Assembly (NCBI GenBank): GCA_963787895.1
Contig: CAWBEX010000001.1
Location: 496,001 to 560,000, forward strand
From: Anderseniella sp963787895
Lineage (GTDB): Bacteria; Pseudomonadota; Alphaproteobacteria; Rhizobiales; Aestuariivirgaceae
Length of the DNA: 64,000 bases
Reading direction: 5' to 3'
Every line of letters starts with the position of its first letter. Positions within the stretch are counted from its first letter, which is position 1. Shown here one piece after another: positions 45,065-53,909 of the stretch. The position numbers and the translations under genes are program-made. The notes beneath the pieces are model-generated. The model had not been told where the DNA came from. It ran no database searches and saw nothing but the letters and a program-made list of their open reading frames with translations.

Positions 45065-45618
45065 ATTTTCATCGCCTCCGGACCGCGCGAAATCGCGGTG
45101 ACGCCAGTACGCACCACTTCCTGCAGCCCCAAAGGTTTCATCAGCGTGATAAACTGCTCGACCTTGCGTGTTTTGCCGGTTAGCTCGAACACGAACGAGT
45201 TATTGGTAACGTCCACCACGCGCGCGCGAAACGCATCAGCAAGCCGCAGCGCCTCAACACGCTGCTCACCCTCACCGGCGACCTTTATCAGCGCCAGCTC
45301 CCGCTCTATCGCGTCGCCTTGCACAGTAAGGTCTGCAACCGAATGAACAGGCACCATGCGCTCCAGCTGCGCCTTGATCTGCACCAGAACTTCTGCCGTA
45401 CCCGAGGTTACAATGGTTATCCGTGAAACATGAGCTTCGTGTTCCGTCTCTGACACGGTCAGGCTCTCGATGTTATAACCGCGCCCCGAAAACAGACCAA
45501 TCACACGGGCCAGCACGCCCGGCTCATTGTCCACCACGATGGACAGGGTATGGGCCTCGATCGGCTCCTTGCGATCATCAAGAAAATAGGCAGAGGCAGG
45601 CTGTTGCGCTGTGTTCAT
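45061..45618 (-). CDS. ilvH: Acetolactate synthase small (regulatory) subunit
   Basis: A 185-residue subunit with an N-terminal ACT domain (HTLSIVVDNEPGVLARVIGLFSGRGYNIESL in pattern, residues 23-53), which binds valine for feedback inhibition, and a C-terminal NikR-like domain (VFELTGKTRKVEQFITLMKPLG). It partners the large subunit IlvB. ATG 45618 overlaps the stop of the upstream EamA gene (ATGA); a longer frame upstream has no family similarity. AAGGAGC lies upstream. Confidence 0.95.
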   Translation of the reverse strand: MNTAQQPASAYFLDDRKEPIEAHTLSIVVDNEPGVLARVIGLFSGRGYNIESLTVSETEHEAHVSRITIVTSGTAEVLVQIKAQLERMVPVHSVADLTVQGDAIERELALIKVAGEGEQRVEALRLADAFRARVVDVTNNSFVFELTGKTRKVEQFITLMKPLGLQEVVRTGVTAISRGPEAMKI

Positions 45619-46544
45619 GACTTTATGGGCTCCTTGTCGGCGGTTGTAATCGGCCCGGAAAGGGCCAGTCCGCCGCGTGCTATCAATATGCCTAGTATGA
45701 TGAGGCCAAGCGCGGCAAGCGCTTTTGCTCCGGGAACTTCCGCCAGCAAGACTGCCGACCAGGCAACCCCGGCAACCGGCACCAGCAGGTTCAGCTGGCT
45801 GAAGAAGCTGGCGCCTGCCCGCGCGATGATGGCAAACATGATCAAGGTGGCGATTGCTGCATGCAGAATGCCGAGCGAGAAAACCGCACCCCAAGCAACA
45901 ATCCCTGCATCAACCGAGAACGGGTCTTCCAGAATGAATGCAAAGGGCAACACCATCAGTGCTGCCAGACCCAGCACCATGGTAACGGCGGCTGTACGGT
46001 CTGGTGCCTTCATGCGGCGGATGAGGACGGCATTGAAACCATAGCAGGTAGCCGCCGACAACAGCGCCATCATGCCCATGAAGCTCGCGGTCAAACCCTG
46101 CAGTGCGGTTGGCCCAACCAGCACGCACAACCCGATGAAGCCAACGACCATGCCAACAAACTTGCGCGAATTCAGCTTCTCATCCTCGGTGAAGGTGTGC
46201 GCAACTACCATGGTGATAAGCGGCATCACCCCCATCAGGATGGCTGCGGTGCCCGACGCAATCGACTGCTGACCCCACGCGATGAGGCAGAACGGCAGCG
46301 CGTTTCCAAGCAGGCCGCTAACTGCGATCATTGTCCACAACTTCTTGCCCTTAGGTATTGCACGCCCGCTAACGCCCATCAGAACCAGCAGAAACAATGC
46401 TGCCAGCCCCAACCGGACTGCGGTCAGCGTGAAAGGCGGCACCTCAGCCACCCCCACCTTGATGAACGCAAACGACGACCCCCAGATCGCCGCCAACAAA
46501 AGCAGCAATCCATAGTCTCCGGAATTGGGTTGGCGGTTGGCCAT
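45615..46544 (-). CDS. EamA/DMT family transporter within the ilv operon
   Basis: A 309-residue membrane protein with about ten hydrophobic segments in two EamA repeats (LLLLAAIWGSSFAFIKVG at the start, LLVPVAGVAWSAVLLAEVPGAKAL near residue 255). EamA proteins export amino acids and related metabolites. The gene sits 23 bases after ilvB and overlaps ilvH, splitting the usual ilvBN pair. That position makes a branched-chain amino acid or keto-acid exporter an attractive but unproven idea. Confidence 0.87.
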   Translation of the reverse strand: MANRQPNSGDYGLLLLLAAIWGSSFAFIKVGVAEVPPFTLTAVRLGLAALFLLVLMGVSGRAIPKGKKLWTMIAVSGLLGNALPFCLIAWGQQSIASGTAAILMGVMPLITMVVAHTFTEDEKLNSRKFVGMVVGFIGLCVLVGPTALQGLTASFMGMMALLSAATCYGFNAVLIRRMKAPDRTAAVTMVLGLAALMVLPFAFILEDPFSVDAGIVAWGAVFSLGILHAAIATLIMFAIIARAGASFFSQLNLLVPVAGVAWSAVLLAEVPGAKALAALGLIILGILIARGGLALSGPITTADKEPIKS

Positions 46545-46567
46545 GAGGCTTTCAGGCTGCTCGTCCG

Positions 46568-48379
46568 TCAGACCAGCTGCTTGCCCTTCTCGTCAATGGC
46601 AGATCCAACTTCCTCATCGGATACATTTTCACCAAGCAGCATCTCGTTATGCGCCTTGCCGGACGGGATCATCGGGAAGCAGTTGGCAAGGTTGGCTACC
46701 ACACAGTCAAAGATCACTGCGCCGGGTGTATCAATCATCTTCTGGATTGCCTCGTCCAGATTACCCGGCTTTGAACACCGGATGCCGGTGGCACCATAGG
46801 CTTCAGCCAGTTTGACAAAATCCGGCATCGCCTCGGTATAGGAATTCGACAGGCGGTTGCCGTGCAAAAGCTGCTGCCACTGGCGCACCATGCCCATATA
46901 GGAGTTGTTCAGGATGAATATCTTGAACGGAAGATTGTACTGACTGGCAGTCGCCATTTCCTGGATGACCATCTGAACAGACGCATCACCGGCAATATCG
47001 ATAACCAGCGATTTGGGGTGCGCAACCTGCACACCCAGCGCTGCCGGCAATCCATAGCCCATCGTGCCCAGTCCGCCGGAGGTCATCCAGCGGTTCGGTT
47101 CCTCGAAGTGATAGAACTGCGCCGCCCACATCTGGTGCTGGCCCACTTCGGTCGTGATGTAGGTATCGCGATCCTTGGTCAGCTCATACAGCCGCTCAAT
47201 GGCGTATTGCGGCATGATCACGTCCTTGTTGGCCTTGTACTTGAGGCACTCGACGTTTCGCCAGGTGTTGATCTCGTTCCACCATGAGGCGATCGCAGCC
47301 TTGTCCGGCTCGGCCTTGCGGGCTTTCCATGTGCGGATCATCTGCGCCATGACATGACCGACATCGCCAATGACCGGAATGTTGACCTTGATGGTCTTGT
47401 TGATCGAGGAGGGGTCAATATCGACATGGATCTTTATGGAGCCAGGCGAGAAAGCATCCGTACGCCCGGTGATGCGGTCATCAAATCGCGCACCAAGACA
47501 TATCATTACGTCGCAATCGTGCATCGCCATGTTGGCTTCATAGGTGCCATGCATGCCGAGCATCCCCAGCCACTGCCGGTCCGAAGCCGGATAAGCACCC
47601 AGTCCCATCAGCGTCGAAGTGATCGGATAGCCTGTCATGCGCACCAGCTGGCGCAGCAGGTTGGAGGCATCCGGACCTGAATTGATGATGCCGCCGCCTG
47701 TATAGAAAACAGGCCGCTTGGCATTCATCATCACTTCCACTGCCGCTTCAATGGCCGCAGCATCTCCTTCTATGCGCGGTTTGTAGGTCTTGTGCACAAT
47801 GTTGTCGGGCTTGACGTATTTACCGGTGGCAAACTGAACATCCTTCGGGATGTCCACGACGACCGGGCCAGGCCGGCCGTGGGTAGCAACGTAAAACGCC
47901 TCGTGCATGATGCGCGCGAGGTCATTCACGTCCTTGACCAGGTAATTGTGCTTGGTGCAAGGGCGAGTAATCCCAACCGTGTCGCATTCCTGAAAGGCAT
48001 CATTGCCGATCAGGTGCGTTGGGACCTGGCCTGTAATGCATACCATAGGAATTGAATCCATAAGTGCATCGGTCAACCCCGTCACCGCGTTGGTCGCACC
48101 TGGTCCCGAAGTCACCAGAACCACGCCGCACTTGCCGGTGGAACGCGCATATCCTTCAGCAGCGTGCGTTGCTCCCTGTTCGTGGCGCACCAGAATGTGC
48201 TGCACGTGGTCCTGCTGGAAAATCTCGTCATATATCGGCAGCACCGCCCCGCCTGGATATCCGAACATGTGCTCCACACCCTGATCCTTGAGTGCCTCGA
48301 GCACTATCTCGGCACCTGTCATCATCTGGGCTTCTTCAGCTTTTGCTTTCATGGTCTTCGTCTCAGGCTTGAGGTTCAT
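46568..48379 (-). CDS. ilvB: Acetolactate synthase large subunit
   Basis: A 603-residue thiamine-diphosphate enzyme making acetolactate and acetohydroxybutyrate. The catalytic glutamate is in RHEQGATHAAEGYARSTGK near residue 68. The ThDP-magnesium motif is DIAGDASVQMVIQEMATA, followed by ILNNSYMGMVRQWQ. The three-domain layout and length are normal. Starts at 48379 and 48352 are both possible. It is preceded by a leader peptide and intrinsic terminator, so expression is probably set by attenuation. It heads the run ilvB-eamA-ilvH-pdxJ. Confidence 0.96.
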   Translation of the reverse strand: MNLKPETKTMKAKAEEAQMMTGAEIVLEALKDQGVEHMFGYPGGAVLPIYDEIFQQDHVQHILVRHEQGATHAAEGYARSTGKCGVVLVTSGPGATNAVTGLTDALMDSIPMVCITGQVPTHLIGNDAFQECDTVGITRPCTKHNYLVKDVNDLARIMHEAFYVATHGRPGPVVVDIPKDVQFATGKYVKPDNIVHKTYKPRIEGDAAAIEAAVEVMMNAKRPVFYTGGGIINSGPDASNLLRQLVRMTGYPITSTLMGLGAYPASDRQWLGMLGMHGTYEANMAMHDCDVMICLGARFDDRITGRTDAFSPGSIKIHVDIDPSSINKTIKVNIPVIGDVGHVMAQMIRTWKARKAEPDKAAIASWWNEINTWRNVECLKYKANKDVIMPQYAIERLYELTKDRDTYITTEVGQHQMWAAQFYHFEEPNRWMTSGGLGTMGYGLPAALGVQVAHPKSLVIDIAGDASVQMVIQEMATASQYNLPFKIFILNNSYMGMVRQWQQLLHGNRLSNSYTEAMPDFVKLAEAYGATGIRCSKPGNLDEAIQKMIDTPGAVIFDCVVANLANCFPMIPSGKAHNEMLLGENVSDEEVGSAIDEKGKQLV

Positions 48380-48416
48380 CGTTCCACTTCTTTTCTTTTT
48401 AGACGTCGTGCAGCCA

Positions 48417-48441
48417 ATAAAAAAGGCCCCCGAGGGAGCCA
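48417..48441 (-). terminator. Attenuator hairpin upstream of ilvB
   Basis: On the minus strand GGCTCCC and GGGGGCC pair around TCG and are followed by TTTTTTATT, about 38 bases before the ilvB start. It would stop transcription before ilvB unless an alternative fold forms. Confidence 0.8.
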
Positions 48442-48463
48442 TTTTCGCGCACCACCATATTCA

Positions 48464-48481
48464 GGTCAGCCTAAGCTGACC
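48464..48481 (-). promoter_or_regulatory. Leader hairpin overlapping the leader peptide stop
   Basis: GGTCAGC and GCTGACC form a 7-bp stem; its 4-base loop contains the TAG stop of the leader peptide. This is the position of the pause or protector stem in amino-acid operon leaders. Confidence 0.6.
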
Positions 48482-48521
48482 CGGCGGCGCGCGTTCCCAC
48501 CACTACAAGTGCGTGTCTCAT
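48471..48521 (-). CDS. ilvB leader peptide (Leu-Val-Val-Val)
   Basis: A 16-residue peptide, MRHALVVVGTRAAGSA. The four consecutive codons for Leu-Val-Val-Val are the products of the pathway it precedes. When charged tRNA-Val or tRNA-Leu is scarce, a stalled ribosome would let the downstream RNA avoid the terminator at 48417-48441. Such peptides are known ahead of ilv operons in enterobacteria. No strong ribosome site is needed for this inference, and only a purine-poor GTCCGCGCCC precedes the ATG, which leaves some doubt. Confidence 0.65.
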   Translation of the reverse strand: MRHALVVVGTRAAGSA

Positions 48522-48547
48522 GGGCGCGGACAATAAGGTCAATGGCA

Positions 48548-48581
48548 AAGCCCCGTCAACACGTTTGTGCCAACGGGGCTT
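48548..48581 (-). terminator. Terminator after the BA14K-like gene
   Basis: AAGCCCCGT and ACGGGGCTT enclose 16 bases, 26 bases past the stop of the minus-strand BA14K-like gene. The tail TTTGCC is short. Confidence 0.55.
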
Positions 48582-48607
48582 CAAAACCGTTACCAGATAC
48601 TACCAGC

Positions 48608-49117
48608 CTACTCAGCCTGGCAGAACTTCCGGATACCATCATAATCCCGGAACGTACCGTCATTCGCGTTGAAAGTGCGGTAACGTTCGCGGCAGTAATC
48701 GTACCACTCGCCAGTCCATGGCTCGATGGCATTGCGATACACAGGACGCACTTCGCGCACTGGCGTCCGCACCTGCTCATAACGGTCCATGCAGTTTTCA
48801 AAAGCACGATCGTATGCACGCTGCCATTTTGGACCAGATCCAAGTGCGCCACCAACGGCACCTGTCGAGCCGCCAATGATTGCGCCGCGCCCGGCACCCC
48901 TGCCGCCGCCAACGATACCGCCAATTATGGCACCAACAGCTGCACCGCCAAGGCCCGAGCCAAGCGCAGCTTCGCCGCGGTTCATCACTCTGTCGGCATG
49001 ATGGCGTGCTTCGCGGTCGCAGCGGCGCTCCTGCGCGTCTGCTGTGCCGCTGCCCGACAAAGCCATGCCTGCCCCAAGGCCAGCAACCACAAGCGCTTTG
49101 AGAATATTTGAATACAT
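48608..49117 (-). CDS. Exported glycine-zipper protein with BA14K-like C-terminus
   Basis: A 169-residue protein with a signal peptide (LKALVVAGLGAGMALSGSGTADA), a glycine-zipper membrane-type segment (GLGGAAVGAIIGGIVGGGRG near residue 55), and a C-terminal domain with WYDYCRERYRTFNANDGTF, DYDGIRKFC. The last part matches the BA14K pattern (YRSY-D-TGTY-YDG-C), a lectin-like antigen family typical of Hyphomicrobiales. It probably sits in the envelope. ATG 49117 has AAGGAG upstream. It is divergent from the aquaporin gene. Confidence 0.78.
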   Translation of the reverse strand: MYSNILKALVVAGLGAGMALSGSGTADAQERRCDREARHHADRVMNRGEAALGSGLGGAAVGAIIGGIVGGGRGAGRGAIIGGSTGAVGGALGSGPKWQRAYDRAFENCMDRYEQVRTPVREVRPVYRNAIEPWTGEWYDYCRERYRTFNANDGTFRDYDGIRKFCQAE

Positions 49118-49300
49118 GTGTCCCCGACTCCTTCTGCCCGAAAACCTCTCGCTGATTCGAATTATCAGGAGTCTATGGCCGGATTGTGTGCAAAGGCTTA
49201 ACGCATTGTTACCAGAGCAAAAAATTTCTCCCCGACGATCAAACATTGGCAAATCGGAAACTCTGTTATGATGAAGCGTCATTAACCGGAGGGGAAAATC

Positions 49301-49990
49301 ATGACAAATAAACTAGCAGCAGAGTGTTTTGGAACGTTTTGGCTCGTGTTGGGCGGATGCGGCAGTGCCGTTTTGGCCGCCGCCTTTCCAGACGTGGGCA
49401 TCGGACTTCTTGGCGTGTCGTTTGCGTTTGGCTTGACTGTTTTGACCATGGCCTACGCAGTCGGTGGCATTTCGGGTGGCCATTTCAATCCCGCAGTATC
49501 TGTCGGGCTGGCAACTGCCGGCAAGTTCGACTGGAAAGACCTGCCAATGTATGTTGCCGCACAAGTGGTAGGTGCGATCCTGGCAGCTCTGGTTCTCTAC
49601 CTGATTGTTTCCGGTAAATCAGATTTCACGTCAACTGGCGGGTTCGCCTCAAACGGGTATGGAGAACATTCACCGGGTGGCTACTCGTTGATGTCCGCAC
49701 TGATCATCGAGATTGTCATGACAGCCTTCTTCCTGATCATCATTCTGGGAGCAACAGGACCCAAAGCACCGGCCGGCTTTGCACCTATTGCCATCGGGCT
49801 TGCACTTACTCTCATTCACCTCATCTCGATCCCGGTGACAAACACTTCGGTAAATCCCGCACGCTCGATCGGTGTGGCGCTGTTTGCGGATGGCTGGGCT
49901 CTGCAACAGCTCTGGCTGTTCATCATCGCTCCGGTTGTGGGGGCAATTCTGGGTGCCATGCTGTGGAAGACGCTGCTTAACGACAAGTAG
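49301..49990 (+). CDS. aqpZ: Aquaporin Z
   Basis: A 229-residue water channel with six membrane segments and the two pore motifs: GGHFNPAVSVGLA near residue 60 (NPA) and NTSVNPARSIGVALF near 184 (NPAR). The arginine and the short side chains around the pore are those of water-selective AqpZ rather than GlpF. CCGGAGGGG gives a strong ribosome site. It stands alone. Confidence 0.95.
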   Translation: MTNKLAAECFGTFWLVLGGCGSAVLAAAFPDVGIGLLGVSFAFGLTVLTMAYAVGGISGGHFNPAVSVGLATAGKFDWKDLPMYVAAQVVGAILAALVLYLIVSGKSDFTSTGGFASNGYGEHSPGGYSLMSALIIEIVMTAFFLIIILGATGPKAPAGFAPIAIGLALTLIHLISIPVTNTSVNPARSIGVALFADGWALQQLWLFIIAPVVGAILGAMLWKTLLNDK

Positions 49991-49995
49991 ATCTT

Positions 49996-51480
49996 TCAGC
50001 CGAAATCATCATCCAGCGGCCAGATTGGTCGCTGGATGTTTTTGTACTCCAGCTCTGCAAGGCGCATCGAGGCAATGCCGCCGGCATCCACCAGCAGTGT
50101 GTCACGCGCAATCGGCGCATAAGCCGCCTTGAAATGATTGCGGCTCTTCAAGCCGATAGTTGTCATGTCTTTCGGTTCGATGCCCATGCACCTGAACACA
50201 TTCAGGTCCATGACCGATGTCGGCACCGATGAAATGATGACCTGTATGCCGCCAATTCGCACAAGTGCAGACATACCCATGGAAAACCCGACGCCCTGCC
50301 ACATCGGGCCAGCGCAGATAAACTCGCCGTTGCCAAGCCTGATCACCTCTGCCTCGGTTTCCAGCGGCGCAGTGAGTTCCGGGGCACCCTTGCCACCAAG
50401 GCTCAGCGTAACTCTCGCTCCTTCACCCGCATCCCGGCAGGTAACAACACTTGCCGGGTCGCTGATGGTTGCAAACGCTGCGTTCGACAACCCGGCATCA
50501 ATCATTGCGCGCAGCAGGTTGGGGCTGTCGCCGTAGGCACCTCCTGCCGGATTGTCCGCGAAGTCCGCCAGCACAAGTGGCTTGCCCTCATCCACATTCC
50601 GCGCGGCAAGTTCCATGGCCTTTGCTGGCGTGGCAAACTCCAGTTGTGTTTGATGCCGGCTATCCCAAACCGCATCCATCAGCACTTCTGCAGCGCGGCG
50701 GCCAGTTTTCTCATCTGTTGCCGTCACAATGACATTGGGACCAATGTCCGGCACATCCGACCACGGAAAGCCGATCTGTATGGATGCGCATTCAACGCCG
50801 GGGCGCTGCTCCAGCTCATCAGCCAGCTTCAGCAATGCCAGCATCGGCTGACCTGGTGTAGTTTGCCCATGATTGGCAGCATCCATCATCGCCCTGCGCG
50901 CCATGTACAGCTTCGGGCGCGGAGAGCCCTCAAACACCTGCTGCATCAATCGCGCCATGTGCAGAGCGCGTTCGCGCTGGTCGACATGCGGATAGGTCCG
51001 ATAGGCTAGCATGATGTCGGCAGCTTCCACCATGGCCCGAGATACATTGGCATGCATGTCGAGTGTGACGCCGATCAACACATCCCGGCCAACCTCTGCA
51101 CGCACCAGTGCAAGCAATTCGCCTTCAGCATCCAGACAGCACTGCGTCACCATCGACCCGTGCAGCACCAGTATGATGCCATCAAAGCGCTCACCAGCCA
51201 GAAGCGGCGCAATGATCAATTGCTTGACGCGTTGCCAGTCTTCCGCAGCCATTGGCCCGGACGGACTTGCTGAAGCAACCAGCGGAACTTCAAGTGACCA
51301 GTCATATTTGTCGGCGGCCTCCAGAAACCCGCCGACTTCCGTGTTTGTGGCAGCAAGCGCCCGCGCCGCTTCCAACCCCTCATGCCAATAGCGGGTTTCA
51401 AAGTCCGACTTGACCGTGGCAATGCGGTTGAAGGTATTCGTTTCGTGCATGATTTCAGCCAGCAGAATCCGACGTGTCAC
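49996..51480 (-). CDS. M81 family metallopeptidase (MlrC-like)
   Basis: A 494-residue protein of peptidase family M81, named for microcystinase MlrC. The N-terminal motif is AEIMHETNTFNRIATV, followed by IILVLHGSMVTQCCLDAEGELLALV near residue 100 and VTLDMHANVSRAMVEAADI near 138. These histidines and aspartates are the probable zinc ligands. Most relatives have unknown substrates, and microcystin degradation should not be assumed. It starts with GTG, overlapping the stop of the upstream GNAT gene (GTGA), with GAGGAGGG before it, so the two are translationally coupled. Confidence 0.88.
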   Translation of the reverse strand: MTRRILLAEIMHETNTFNRIATVKSDFETRYWHEGLEAARALAATNTEVGGFLEAADKYDWSLEVPLVASASPSGPMAAEDWQRVKQLIIAPLLAGERFDGIILVLHGSMVTQCCLDAEGELLALVRAEVGRDVLIGVTLDMHANVSRAMVEAADIMLAYRTYPHVDQRERALHMARLMQQVFEGSPRPKLYMARRAMMDAANHGQTTPGQPMLALLKLADELEQRPGVECASIQIGFPWSDVPDIGPNVIVTATDEKTGRRAAEVLMDAVWDSRHQTQLEFATPAKAMELAARNVDEGKPLVLADFADNPAGGAYGDSPNLLRAMIDAGLSNAAFATISDPASVVTCRDAGEGARVTLSLGGKGAPELTAPLETEAEVIRLGNGEFICAGPMWQGVGFSMGMSALVRIGGIQVIISSVPTSVMDLNVFRCMGIEPKDMTTIGLKSRNHFKAAYAPIARDTLLVDAGGIASMRLAELEYKNIQRPIWPLDDDFG

Positions 51481-52010
51481 GGCGCGCCCTCCTCGCAGGC
51501 ATCGATAAGATCACAAAGCCTTTCCCAGACCATGCGCCTGTCCGGCTTGCCCACCATTGCGTCACTACCGTAGGCGTCTGTCACCCCGCCCAACCGCTCG
51601 TAAAAAGCTATTGCCGCGACATTGTCTTCAAACACCCACAAGCAGATGTTGCTTCCGCCCAGCCCCTGTGCCAATCGAGCAGCCGCTGCAAGCAACGCCT
51701 TGCCAATCCCCCTGCCTTTCGCCCCCCGCGCTACATGAAGGTGCTCGACTGTAAAATCGTAAGCTTCATCATCGGGGTCATTGTGCACCGCTACAAATCC
51801 TGCCGCGACGCCTGACTCGCGCGCCAGCATGACAATGGGATAGCGCCCTGTTGCCATTGCATGCTGCCAATAGGCCTGCCTGTCTGCATCCGCATGAGTG
51901 TCGAGATAGTCATCCGCCATGATGCCGCGATACGACACCTTCCAGCTTGCCGCATGAAGAGCGGCTACAACGTCCGCATCTTCTGCCCCGGCAGTGATGA
52001 TTTCAATCAT
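51477..52010 (-). CDS. GNAT family N-acetyltransferase
   Basis: A 177-residue acetyltransferase with the acetyl-CoA loop LHVARGAKGRGIGKALLAAAA near residue 91 and the strand ICLWVFEDNVAAIAFYERLGG. Substrate unknown. Its N-terminus overlaps the end of miaA by eight bases and its end overlaps the M81 gene, so miaA, this gene and the M81 gene form one coupled run. Confidence 0.85.
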   Translation of the reverse strand: MIEIITAGAEDADVVAALHAASWKVSYRGIMADDYLDTHADADRQAYWQHAMATGRYPIVMLARESGVAAGFVAVHNDPDDEAYDFTVEHLHVARGAKGRGIGKALLAAAARLAQGLGGSNICLWVFEDNVAAIAFYERLGGVTDAYGSDAMVGKPDRRMVWERLCDLIDACEEGAP

Positions 52011-52926
52011 TCAGCACCACCTGTTTCGCCGTTTCAAGCCTCTCCACCCTGGGCCAGTCCGCCATCTGATTGCGAATCCAGGTCATCTGGCGCTTGGCAT
52101 AGTTTCGTGTCTGACGCTGGGCCATGGCAACTGCATCGGGCAGAGTTGCCCGCTCGTTGAGATATGCTTCCAGCGCCTCAACGCCGATCGCCTTCATGGC
52201 AGGAACATCCCGTGGCAGCGACAAGGACAGCAATGCCTTGACCTCATCCAGAGCACCGCGTGCCATCATGGTCTCGAAACGAACATCTATCACGCCATAA
52301 AGCTCCTCGCGCGGCGGCAGCAAGGCGACACGCCTGACAGTTGCCCCGGCCAGCACAGACTGTGCCCTTGCACTGGAAAAATGTGCGGACAAAGGCTTGC
52401 CTGTAGCCTCCAGCACTTCCAGTGCACGCACCACGCGTTGACTGTCGCCGGGATTGAGACGCTCTGCCTCAAGGGGTTCAACAGCCTTGAGTTCAGCATG
52501 CAACGCATGCGCACCGTCAGACACCAACCGGTTGCGCCAACGTTCGCGAATGTCGTCCGGCACCGTCGGCACTGGCGACAGCCCCTGCTCCAGAACCTTG
52601 AAGTAAAGCCCGGTGCCGCCTACCACCACCGGCACCGCTCCTGCATCCCATGCCGCCTTGATCTCCTCGTTGGCAGCTTGCAGCCAGCGCCCTGCTGACC
52701 ACACCTCACGAGCTGGCACACAGCCATATAGCTTGTGCGGATACGCAGCTTCATCCGCAGCAGAAGGTCGCGACGTCAACACCTTCAGTTCACTGTATAG
52801 CTGCATTGCATCTGCATTGATGATGATGCCTTTCAGACCCTCGGCAACAGCCATTGCAACAGCTGACTTGCCGCTGGCAGTCGGGCCTGCAATAAGAACG
52901 ACAGTTTTCGTTTGAGATTGCCCCAT
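52003..52926 (-). CDS. miaA: tRNA dimethylallyltransferase
   Basis: A 307-residue MiaA, which prenylates A37 of tRNAs reading UNN codons. The P-loop is VVLIAGPTASGKSAVA near residue 9, followed by the family's NADAMQLYSELKVLTSRPS and VVVGGTGLYFKVLEQGL; RQTRNYAKRQMTWIR lies near the end. ATG 52926 and the ATG of the divergent serB share the same CATG, so the two start codons overlap. Confidence 0.95.
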   Translation of the reverse strand: MGQSQTKTVVLIAGPTASGKSAVAMAVAEGLKGIIINADAMQLYSELKVLTSRPSAADEAAYPHKLYGCVPAREVWSAGRWLQAANEEIKAAWDAGAVPVVVGGTGLYFKVLEQGLSPVPTVPDDIRERWRNRLVSDGAHALHAELKAVEPLEAERLNPGDSQRVVRALEVLEATGKPLSAHFSSARAQSVLAGATVRRVALLPPREELYGVIDVRFETMMARGALDEVKALLSLSLPRDVPAMKAIGVEALEAYLNERATLPDAVAMAQRQTRNYAKRQMTWIRNQMADWPRVERLETAKQVVLND

Positions 52927-53827
52927 GCCACAAGTCCTATCCCTGATTGCAGATCCGCAAAAGTCCCCTTTGCGCAAAATGCACACTGACGCTGCTTGCA
53001 CCACATTGTCTGCTCTTGGTGCAGACCTTGCCACGGGTGTCTGGCTTTCACCGGAACAGGCCTGGCAGGCCGAATTGAACAATTGCCCAGCCAACGCGCT
53101 TGAGACGTTGCGACAGCAGGCTGACGGGTGGGCAGTCGACATAAACATCATCCGTGCCGAGCATCAGCGCAAACGACTTCTGATCGCAGACATGGACTCG
53201 ACCATGATAGAACAGGAATGCATTGATGAAATGGCTGAAGCTGCGGGCGCAGGAGAGGCTGTTCGCGCCATCACCAGGCGTGCCATGAACGGCGAACTGG
53301 ATTTTGAGGATGCCTTGCGCGAACGCGTGACCGTGCTGAAAGACCTGCCCGCCAAAGTAATCGCAGAGGTCATCGCCAACCGCATTAGCCTGATGTCCGG
53401 CGGCGCCCAGCTTGTTGCTACAATGCGCAAGCATGGTGCCTACTGCGCTCTAGTTTCCGGTGGCTTCACACATTTTACCGAGCACGTCAGTCAGATCCTC
53501 GGCTTTCATGAGCACCAGGCAAATCAATTGCTGATCAAGAATGGCCAACTCACCGGCGCAGTGACAGAACCGATACTTGGTCGCAATGCCAAGGTCACTT
53601 CCCTGAACCGCATATGCGGAAAACTTGGCATTGAACCGACGCTCGCACTGACAGTTGGTGACGGCGCCAATGATGTGCCGATGTTGCAGGCTGCCGGGCT
53701 GGGCGTTGCCATGCATGCAAAGCCGGTTGTGAAAAAGGACGTTGCCGTACAGATCGATCATGGTGACTTGACGGCATTGCTGTTTCTGCAAGGCTTCACA
53801 CCCCGCGAATTCGCCAATCTGGCCTAA
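52925..53827 (+). CDS. serB: Phosphoserine phosphatase
   Basis: A 300-residue HAD-family enzyme for the last step of serine synthesis. The nucleophile motif is LIADMDSTMIEQECIDEMAE near residue 86, motif II is LVSGGFTHFTEHVS, and motif III is VGDGANDVPMLQAAG. The N-terminal 75 residues (VLSLIADPQ) are the family's variable ACT-like part and support the start at 52925. Its ribosome site must lie inside miaA, because the start codons share CATG. Confidence 0.94.
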   Translation: MPQVLSLIADPQKSPLRKMHTDAACTTLSALGADLATGVWLSPEQAWQAELNNCPANALETLRQQADGWAVDINIIRAEHQRKRLLIADMDSTMIEQECIDEMAEAAGAGEAVRAITRRAMNGELDFEDALRERVTVLKDLPAKVIAEVIANRISLMSGGAQLVATMRKHGAYCALVSGGFTHFTEHVSQILGFHEHQANQLLIKNGQLTGAVTEPILGRNAKVTSLNRICGKLGIEPTLALTVGDGANDVPMLQAAGLGVAMHAKPVVKKDVAVQIDHGDLTALLFLQGFTPREFANLA

Positions 53828-53857
53828 ACCGACAATAGCCAGCATTGCACAAAAGCA

Positions 53858-53884
53858 AATGGCCGGACATCATGCCCGGCCATT
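53858..53884. terminator. Bidirectional terminator between serB and degP
   Basis: AATGGCCGG and CCGGCCATT enclose 9 bases, midway between two convergent genes. T-tracts are modest. Confidence 0.6.
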
Positions 53885-53909
53885 CATCTTGATCTGACTT
53901 GCAGGAAGT

